Virus record (IMG/VR): IMGVR_UViG_3300009183_000435
Span: 1-20,638 of that record
Reading direction: 5' to 3' (one strand)
Source of the DNA: a virus
Length of the DNA stretch: 20,638 nt
A model generated the notes under the pieces. It saw only the letters and a program-made list of their open reading frames with translations, had not been told where the DNA came from and ran no database searches. Positions 15,539 to 20,638 of the stretch are shown in pieces; position 1 is the stretch's first letter; every line of letters begins with the position of its first letter. A program made the position numbers and the translations under genes.

Positions 15539-15718
15539 ATGGACCAGCTGCCAATCCAAATAGGAGCAGTAGCTGGTATCATATCGCTGTGCATTCACGG
15601 TATCCAAAATATTATTACGATGATAAATCACACCAAGTGTCATAGCCAGTGTATGGGCAAGGACCTCGGTGACACGGTTATCGATATCGGCCCCACTACG
15701 CCACCCCCACAATCTTAA
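15539..15718 (+). CDS. Small membrane protein (59 residues)
   Basis: ATG follows the HNH stop directly (CAGTAG-ATG). Residues about 5-27 (PIQIGAVAGIISLCIHGIQN) form one likely transmembrane helix, followed by a Cys/His-rich stretch (HTKCHSQCMGK) and a Pro/Thr-rich tail. Short proteins with one helix followed by 'C-S-C-G' are common in algal viruses, from memory. Its end overlaps the converging gene by 23 bases. Confidence 0.65.
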   Translation: MDQLPIQIGAVAGIISLCIHGIQNIITMINHTKCHSQCMGKDLGDTVIDIGPTTPPPQS

Positions 15719-15941
15719 GGCCCCTGCTCATCCTTATCACATCAGGAGAGTTAGGGCTCACAAAGTTATTGCGAGAATCACAAGCTCTGTTGGCAATTGC
15801 GAGGGGGATGGTTGTGCCCGGCATATTACCAGGGTGTGGTGCCACGAGGCGCGGCATCGGGGTCTTCTTAAAGTTATAGGAGTGTATCTCATACTCAGTG
15901 CTCTTTGCAAACTCGTGAAACTTGTGACCTGTGAGATGCAT
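15696..15941 (-). CDS. Hypothetical protein, leftward
   Basis: 81 residues; the ATG at 15941 is preceded on its strand by CACTATAGTAT, matching the start element of this genome. It fills the otherwise empty 15719-15941 stretch. The sequence (KFHEFAKSTEYEIHSYNFKK, then PMPRLVAPHPGNMPG) looks protein-like but I recognise no family. A competing rightward frame without ATG covers the same bases and is not favoured. Confidence 0.5.
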   Translation of the reverse strand: MHLTGHKFHEFAKSTEYEIHSYNFKKTPMPRLVAPHPGNMPGTTIPLAIANRACDSRNNFVSPNSPDVIRMSRGLKIVGVA

Positions 15942-15979
15942 ATACTATAGTGAAACATAATTATGTTTGACCATAGCAG

Positions 15980-17038
15980 ATGTCCTCCTATCTGCCGCTT
16001 TTCTCGTATGCGTCACCCGATACTCCTTACTTTGTCTCAAAGGGCGAGAGTATCACTATACCCCCCAGTCAGAATATGCTGATGGGGTGGCAGAACTCCA
16101 GCATCTCTGGCACTCTTAGCTTTGCTACTGACCCAGCCGGGGACCTCCGCGAGAACTTATCTATTCAGTCTGTGTCCGTGCCTGGGATTGGAGGGCCTGC
16201 TAAGAAGCTGGGTCTCACAAATACGGAGAGCCGGTGGACAGATCTGACGGTGGGGGCTGTGAATGTGGCAGGCGATGTGGTGCAGGGCACAGAGGTTATT
16301 TCTCAGATATCCAATGACGGGTCGGGCAATCTGGTGATGGGGACTATCAAGCCTTTTGCCATTCGTGATACCACGGGCGTTGTGGGAACCGTTGGGAAGG
16401 TGCTGATGGTGTCAGACGCGAGCGGCCGTCTTCTGTGGGTGACTCCTGGTGGGCCTACAGGTGCTACTGGTCCAGCTGGCGGCCCTACTGGTCCTACAGG
16501 TGCTGGTGGTGCTACCGGTCCAGCTGGCGGTCCTACTGGTCCTACAGGTGCTGGAGCCACTGGTCCTACTGGTGCTGGTGCTACTGGTGCTACTGGTGCT
16601 ACTGGACCTGATGGTGCTACTGGCCCTACTGGAGCTGGTGCTACTGGCCCTACAGGTGCTGGACCGACAGGCGCTACTGGTGCTGGAGCCACTGGTCCTA
16701 CTGGTGCTGATGGTGCTACTGGCCCTACAGGTGCTGGACCGACAGGCGCTACTGGTGCAGGACCAACAGGGGCTACTGGAGCTGCTGGAGCTACTGGCCC
16801 TACTGGTGCTGGTGCCGCTATCGAAATCCGTGCTGCCAGAGATGCGGTGATAAGTGGAGAAGGAGACCTCGTCGTGACATTCTCATCTCCTATGTCTGCT
16901 ATCCCTGCTGTCGTTGGAACCTATCAGGGCAGTGGCTTCGCAAATGCTCTTGGTTTTACGTCTATTACTACAAATGGTTTCACAGCAGTAGGAACCGTTA
17001 GTGCTCCCTTCAGCTGGATCGCCACACTGCCGCAGTAA
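15980..17038 (+). CDS. Collagen-like fibre protein 1
   Basis: 352 residues, start context CATAGCAG-ATG. Three parts: an N-terminal head (about 1-154) shared with the next gene ([20 protein letters not shown], then a repeat-poor spacer), a collagen-like region (about 155-278) of G-P-T, G-A-T and G-P-A triplets broken by frequent two-residue G-A steps, and a 74-residue C-terminal beta-rich cap ([21 protein letters not shown] ... FSWIATLPQ) that may drive trimer formation. Thr-rich Y positions resemble bacterial collagen-like proteins whose threonines are glycosylated. Likely a virion surface fibre. Confidence 0.8.
   Translation: MSSYLPLFSYASPDTPYFVSKGESITIPPSQNMLMGWQNSSISGTLSFATDPAGDLRENLSIQSVSVPGIGGPAKKLGLTNTESRWTDLTVGAVNVAGDVVQGTEVISQISNDGSGNLVMGTIKPFAIRDTTGVVGTVGKVLMVSDASGRLLWVTPGGPTGATGPAGGPTGPTGAGGATGPAGGPTGPTGAGATGPTGAGATGATGATGPDGATGPTGAGATGPTGAGPTGATGAGATGPTGADGATGPTGAGPTGATGAGPTGATGAAGATGPTGAGAAIEIRAARDAVISGEGDLVVTFSSPMSAIPAVVGTYQGSGFANALGFTSITTNGFTAVGTVSAPFSWIATLPQ
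16444..16815 (+). repeat. Collagen-type coding repeat
   Basis: Tandem nine-base-based units (ggt-cct-act, ggt-gct-act and variants) with longer repeats of about 70 bases visible twice (around 16621-16690 and 16711-16755). Such DNA readily expands and contracts. Confidence 0.8.
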
Positions 17039-17061
17039 AATAAAATCGCCTGTCAGTAGAG

Positions 17062-18948
17062 ATGTCATTCCCCTTTCCATCAACGCTCGCGACACAGAGT
17101 GGTGGGCTACTAACTTACGTTCCCGGAGCTATTCTTGCGCACGCCTACAGCACTATCGGTGGCAACTCCTATACCCAGTTCAACAAGTCAGACTTCGGTG
17201 TTGATTTAGTGGCTATGGGCATTAACTTTGTCAACAACCCATCCCCCAATCCCCCTTCCAAAACTCTGTCACTGACCAATGAGGTTTTGAACTGGGACAA
17301 CTTGGCGGTGGGTCAGCTGGCCGTCTGTGGTAGCAGAGCTGTTGGGGCAGAGATCGCCCAGTACATCACATGCGATGGGCAGTCTATCATTATGAACGAC
17401 CTCTCGGCGAACGCGTTCATTGTATCGAGCATCAATGGGATTTCTGCTGGTGCGTTCGGAGCGACAGGGCCTACTGGGCCTACTGGGTCTACTGGCCCTA
17501 CTGGACCTGCTGGAGCAAATGGTTCTTCGTCTTCCTATTATAACTATCGAGCAGATAACGGAGCAACGCCAAGCACTGGTCATATTTCTTGGTCTAACTT
17601 TGCTACTCAAATTGCTTCAACTTATATTAGAGTCAGCCATATTGACCAGAATGGAGATGATATCGATATATTCTTGAATCTAGTTCAGCAAGGAAATCAA
17701 CTAATCATTCAGGATGCGAATGTGTCAGATAACTATCAAACGTGGTTAGTGAGTGGAACTCCTATACCCAATACTGGTTCTGGGTATGTTGAATATCCGA
17801 TAACATTAGTTGGGAGTGGTGGTAGTCCTAACTTCGCAAACAATCACCCGATTATTTTAGCAGTTATTGCTTCTGCTACTCCTGGACCAACTGGCCCTAC
17901 AGGTCCTACTGGTCCTACTGGAGCTACTGGTCCTACTGGCTCGACGTATTTCAATGTAGAGGGTATCCAGAACAAGCTCGGTATTTTCCCTGCTCTTCCA
18001 CTCACGTCTGATACTATCGCGCTGGCCGCAAATAATACTTCACCAGCGACAGCGATCGTTCCAGATGCTACTCCACCTACATCTTCTACAACGCCAGATG
18101 GAACGCCCTGCTGGTTATACACCAAGCCAGTCGGTAATGCTGGGTTTAACTGGTATATGTATAATCCACGCTTCTCCGCCCCTGCTGCTGCTCTACCCTA
18201 TAGAAAATACACCACGAATCCTGCTCAAGATAGGATCCAGAGTGTATGGGCTCTGGTTCAGCCGGCGGTCAATACGAACATCTACACGGCTGGCATCATA
18301 GGTCTGAATCTATATTCCTATGACGATGCTAATCCCCCTACCAGTGGCTTCTACAACACACGCTGGGCATATTCTAACAGTGCTGGAGTTAATAGCGGCC
18401 AGACTGGAGTAAATCTCTATGCTGGATTCACCTACCTCTTGTACGCCTATGATGCTCCACGTGTCACAAATCAGACAGGCGTTGGGACTCCTGACATTCA
18501 AGATTGGGGCCTGCGCGACCCCTATGACATCTATCCTGATGTGAATCATATTCCTCTACAGAACTGTGTGCTCGCTTTCAATCCTTGGACGAATGGAACT
18601 AACTATCTATCTTGGAATACTACATCTACCTATACAAATGGACAGACTGTTGTCTATTCTGGCTTCGGTGGAACTCCAAACGGCATCTTCTATACGGCAG
18701 TAGGAAGTGTCCCTGCTAATACTCCTCCTGTATCTGCTACAGGTGTCCCATCGGCATCTTGGACGGCAATATCTCCTCAACCATCCTCCTATGCATCTCA
18801 ACCGATATCTGCTATGAACTTGACTGGTATTAATGGAACGGCAGTGGGGTGGACGGCAGGCCCTCTCTTACGCGTGGTATCTATGGGCTACACAACGGGC
18901 CCTAATACTCTAACGCAGACAAGCAGTGTAAGATATGTACTACAGTAG
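17062..18948 (+). CDS. Collagen-like fibre protein 2
   Basis: 628 residues, start context CAGTAGAG-ATG. Its head (about 1-128) is homologous to that of the previous protein (KTLSLTNEVLNWDNLAVGQL) and ends in FIVSSING, a motif of the large fibre. Then a short collagen-like stretch (about 131-153), a beta-rich domain of about 120 residues (SSYYNYRADNGATPSTGHIS onward) encoded by clearly A/T-richer DNA, a second collagen-like stretch (about 274-294) and a long C-terminal domain (295-628) with repeated Tyr/Asn/Trp-rich strands. The last part may be the receptor-binding head. Likely a surface fibre. Confidence 0.8.
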   Translation: MSFPFPSTLATQSGGLLTYVPGAILAHAYSTIGGNSYTQFNKSDFGVDLVAMGINFVNNPSPNPPSKTLSLTNEVLNWDNLAVGQLAVCGSRAVGAEIAQYITCDGQSIIMNDLSANAFIVSSINGISAGAFGATGPTGPTGSTGPTGPAGANGSSSSYYNYRADNGATPSTGHISWSNFATQIASTYIRVSHIDQNGDDIDIFLNLVQQGNQLIIQDANVSDNYQTWLVSGTPIPNTGSGYVEYPITLVGSGGSPNFANNHPIILAVIASATPGPTGPTGPTGPTGATGPTGSTYFNVEGIQNKLGIFPALPLTSDTIALAANNTSPATAIVPDATPPTSSTTPDGTPCWLYTKPVGNAGFNWYMYNPRFSAPAAALPYRKYTTNPAQDRIQSVWALVQPAVNTNIYTAGIIGLNLYSYDDANPPTSGFYNTRWAYSNSAGVNSGQTGVNLYAGFTYLLYAYDAPRVTNQTGVGTPDIQDWGLRDPYDIYPDVNHIPLQNCVLAFNPWTNGTNYLSWNTTSTYTNGQTVVYSGFGGTPNGIFYTAVGSVPANTPPVSATGVPSASWTAISPQPSSYASQPISAMNLTGINGTAVGWTAGPLLRVVSMGYTTGPNTLTQTSSVRYVLQ

Positions 18949-18952
18949 TAGA

Positions 18953-19693
18953 ATGCACACTATATTACCAGAACTAGACCCCTACAATATTCTCCGTATC
19001 GAGGAATATCTCAAGGGTAAGAACCTAGCGGTGAATGAATATCGTAACAAGATCGGCAAGGGGCGCTCTCAGTGCTTTGGGATGGTCAGGAAGCGCAGTC
19101 AGGCCGCCGACATCAGCCGGCAGTCGTGGTTCGATCCCTACCTGCACCATTTGTTAATGGAGTTCGGACGGATGCACGTGCCCATCCCTTTCACCTCTGT
19201 GCAAGTCAATCAGAACTTCAAGTGCGAGGAACATGTTGATGCCAACAACTCCGGACAGAGTTACATCGTCGGCTTCGGGTCATACCAAGGGGGGGACCTT
19301 ACCCTGGACCTATCAGGGACTAAGACGAGTGTCAATATCCGCTACAAGCCGATACTATTTGAGGGATGGCGGATACCTCACAAGACGGAGGACTGGACTG
19401 GTAATCGGTTCTCGCTAGTATATCACACGATGGAACCGCATCCCAAGTTTCCTCCAGTGCATTCGCTGGATGACTACGAGGCCGTCTCTGTGGGTGGCAA
19501 ATGGAAACTATCAGCTCGGTTCCCTGGACAAGAAGTAATATATCTCGATACGAAGAATCCGCTACCCCATCCACTCCAGGGGCGCAAGACGGTCAGAAAG
19601 AAGATTTTGACGTCAGAGGAGCCCAAAATGATACCTGGGATGACCGCCGCCCAATCACTGCTACTGCAGGCCATGGAACATCTGAAGGATTGA
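18953..19693 (+). CDS. 2OG-Fe(II) oxygenase-like protein
   Basis: 246 residues from the ATG at 18953, four bases after the stop of the fibre gene, with TAGTAGA-ATG; an ATG at 18935 inside the fibre gene is unlikely. The double-stranded beta-helix signature is visible: H94-V-D96 in NFKCEEHVDANNSGQSYIVG, GFGSYQGGDLTLD, then distal H143 (WRIPHKTEDW) and R152 before FSLVYHTM. These are the two His, one Asp and Arg that bind Fe and 2-oxoglutarate. Algal viruses carry related proteins. Substrate is unknown; collagen-like fibres next door are a candidate. The stop codon touches the internal inverted repeat. Confidence 0.75.
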   Translation: MHTILPELDPYNILRIEEYLKGKNLAVNEYRNKIGKGRSQCFGMVRKRSQAADISRQSWFDPYLHHLLMEFGRMHVPIPFTSVQVNQNFKCEEHVDANNSGQSYIVGFGSYQGGDLTLDLSGTKTSVNIRYKPILFEGWRIPHKTEDWTGNRFSLVYHTMEPHPKFPPVHSLDDYEAVSVGGKWKLSARFPGQEVIYLDTKNPLPHPLQGRKTVRKKILTSEEPKMIPGMTAAQSLLLQAMEHLKD

Positions 19694-19972
19694 CCCCCCC
19701 TCAAAAAATCCCCCCTCCAAAACGGCTGTAGAGTCACTTTCAACTCTACATCCCAACTCTACATCTCTACATTGACCTGTTTCCCGTCATGGAGCTTCTT
19801 TTATTTTATAGTTTATATCATAATGTAGAGTATGTAGAGTTGAGTAGAGGTCTGGGGGAGAGAAGGAAAAAAAAGGGGGGGGGAAAACACCCCCCTCCAA
19901 AAGTTTCAAAGCTGTAGAGTTTCCAATGTAGAGTTAAGACTCTACATCTCTACATCTCTACATCCCCCCCCC
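19694..19972 (-). repeat. Internal inverted repeat, right copy (candidate origin)
   Basis: Near-exact inverted copy of 3765-4043. Iterons run from 19726 to 19963, with the same hairpin (arms 19926-19934 and 19939-19947). It begins directly after the TGA of the oxygenase gene and ends in nine C. The differing positions are mainly homopolymer lengths and a short block near 19774-19800. No gene lies inside this 279-base stretch. Confidence 0.93.
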
Positions 19973-19996
19973 AAAATATATGTCCACTATTACTAT

Positions 19997-20227
19997 ATGT
20001 TGAAGCGCTTATTATCTATTGCCATGGGTTCGGGCAAGACAGATATAAACTATCTCATATACCCGTCGCAGCGTGTGTTCATCATACCGCTGCCACAGGA
20101 GATGGCGTCCGGCACTTATCGCATAACAAAAAAAGATGGTAACCTTCTGGTATCTGTAGAGACTGGCCAGGGGCGCACAGAGCAGTTATACGCGGATATC
20201 CAACAGGTGGAGAAGGAGCTGCAGTGA
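19997..20227 (+). CDS. Hypothetical small protein
   Basis: 76 residues, context TACTAT-ATG. It includes MGSGKTD at about residue 10, which resembles a P-loop, but no other NTPase motif follows and the protein is far too short for one. A second in-frame ATG at 20024 has a strong eukaryotic context (gccatgg). The rest is beta-like with a C-terminal helix (EQLYADIQQVEKELQ). No family recognised. Confidence 0.55.
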   Translation: MLKRLLSIAMGSGKTDINYLIYPSQRVFIIPLPQEMASGTYRITKKDGNLLVSVETGQGRTEQLYADIQQVEKELQ

Positions 20228-20244
20228 ATATCGTATTATAGTAG

Positions 20245-20568
20245 ATGCCCACACATCGTGATTTAGTTTTTAAAAAGTTTGGATTGTCTACTGATACGCA
20301 TCCATCATTAGCAGAGTTAGCGAAGAAGTCTGGCTATCCCAAATCGGCTTTACAAGAAGTATACAACAGAGGCGTAGGGGCATGGAAGAACAATATATCT
20401 TCTGTGAGATTGAAATCTGATTTTAGCAAGAATCCCAATATGGGTAAATATCCAAGAAGCGCCAGATTACCCAAAGAGCAATGGGCAATGGCTAGAGTAT
20501 ATTCTTTTATCGATAAAGGAACTACATATCATACAGCGGATTCTGATATAGCCAGAAGATATTCATGA
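20245..20568 (+). CDS. Conserved giant-virus/PLV small protein (DUF5824-like from memory)
   Basis: 107 residues, start context TTATAGTAG-ATG. The blocks SLAELAKKSGYPKSALQEVY, NRGVGAWKNNISSVRLK and LPKEQWAMARVYSFI, ending in TADSDIARRYS, are a pattern I remember from many giant viruses and PLVs; the family name is not certain. The opening helix pair resembles a small helix-turn-helix, so DNA binding is possible. The last 17 codons and stop lie in the terminal repeat. Base composition is A/T-richer than most of the genome. Confidence 0.75.
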   Translation: MPTHRDLVFKKFGLSTDTHPSLAELAKKSGYPKSALQEVYNRGVGAWKNNISSVRLKSDFSKNPNMGKYPRSARLPKEQWAMARVYSFIDKGTTYHTADSDIARRYS

Positions 20569-20638
20569 GATCCTCAGTAAGTGACAGAGTTAACGTAAGT
20601 TTGCGGCGAATAAATTTTCAAGTGGCAATCGGGATTTT
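20516..20638 (-). repeat. Right terminal inverted repeat
   Basis: Exact inverted copy of the first 123 bases. It begins inside the last gene, so the final 17 codons and stop of that gene (ending at 20568) are part of the repeat; the outer 70 bases are non-coding. Confidence 0.97.

Larger units (their letters stand above)
1..20638. mobile_element. Complete linear polinton-like virus (PLV) genome
   Basis: The window begins and ends with the same 123 bp in inverted orientation, and between them lie TVpol-SF3 helicase, packaging ATPase, MCP and penton-like genes. This combination, the size near 20 kb and the lack of cellular genes fit PLVs and virophages. Replacement of a family B polymerase by TVpol resembles the TVpol-bearing PLV and Sputnik-type virophage branches. 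Host and taxonomy are inferred; algae are likely because the recognisable relatives are algal viruses. An integrated copy cut at its ends is also possible, since no flanking host DNA is visible. Confidence 0.85.

Noticed and set aside
15669-15950. Rightward frame downstream of the small membrane gene
   Set aside because: It lacks an ATG start and start element, while the leftward frame 15696-15941 has both.
16303-16692. Leftward proline/valine/alanine-rich frame
   Set aside because: Antisense shadow of the collagen-type repeat, whose low complexity keeps all frames open.
20024-20053. P-loop NTPase suggested by MGSGKTD
   Set aside because: Protein of 76 residues or fewer without Walker B or other NTPase motifs; probably chance.

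Overview
The window looks like one complete linear genome of about 20.6 kb from a polinton-like virus or virophage-like element (PLV) of a eukaryotic, probably algal, host. The two ends are exact reverse complements over 123 bp (1-123 and 20516-20638). The gene set is the PLV hallmark set: a TVpol/SF3-helicase fusion, an A32/FtsK-HerA-type packaging ATPase, a major capsid protein (MCP), two penton-like minor capsid proteins and several fibre proteins. No family B DNA polymerase, capsid protease, rRNA, tRNA or complete integrase was seen.

Layout. The left arm (1-3763) has the terminal repeat, a small protein resembling only the N-terminal core-binding part of a tyrosine recombinase, three leftward genes (GIY-YIG nuclease, basic protein, zinc-ribbon-like protein) and the rightward replication gene. 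The body (4044-19693) is the virion-building block: two small genes, two penton-like paralogues, the leftward MCP, a small divergent/convergent pair, the ATPase, a 1191-residue fibre with a phage tail-collar domain, three small genes including a basic virion-like protein, an HNH nuclease, two small genes, two collagen-like fibres and a 2OG-Fe(II) oxygenase-like protein. The right arm (19973-20638) has two small genes, the last one running into the terminal repeat.

Three features stand out. (1) The MCP gene is broken into three exons by two related, ORF-less group I introns. Exon guides can be read from the sequence, and splicing gives one 424-residue MCP; unspliced reading would give two wrong proteins of 115 and 310 residues and lose the C-terminus. 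(2) A second pair of nearly identical inverted repeats, about 279 bp each (3765-4043 and 19694-19972), encloses the whole virion block. They are packed with an 8-base GTAGAG-type iteron in both orientations, so they are candidates for replication origins and for inversion of the 15.6 kb body. (3) Almost every gene starts directly behind a TAG-type element fused to the ATG (TAGATG, TAGAATG, TATAGTATG), like the poxvirus late TAAATG element; the replication gene and the leftmost gene lack it, which suggests early and late classes.

Likely working order (inference): TVpol/helicase replicates the genome from repeat-borne origins; late genes driven by the start-proximal element make MCP, penton-like proteins, ATPase and fibres; self-splicing is needed to make MCP; the oxygenase may modify virion or host proteins.
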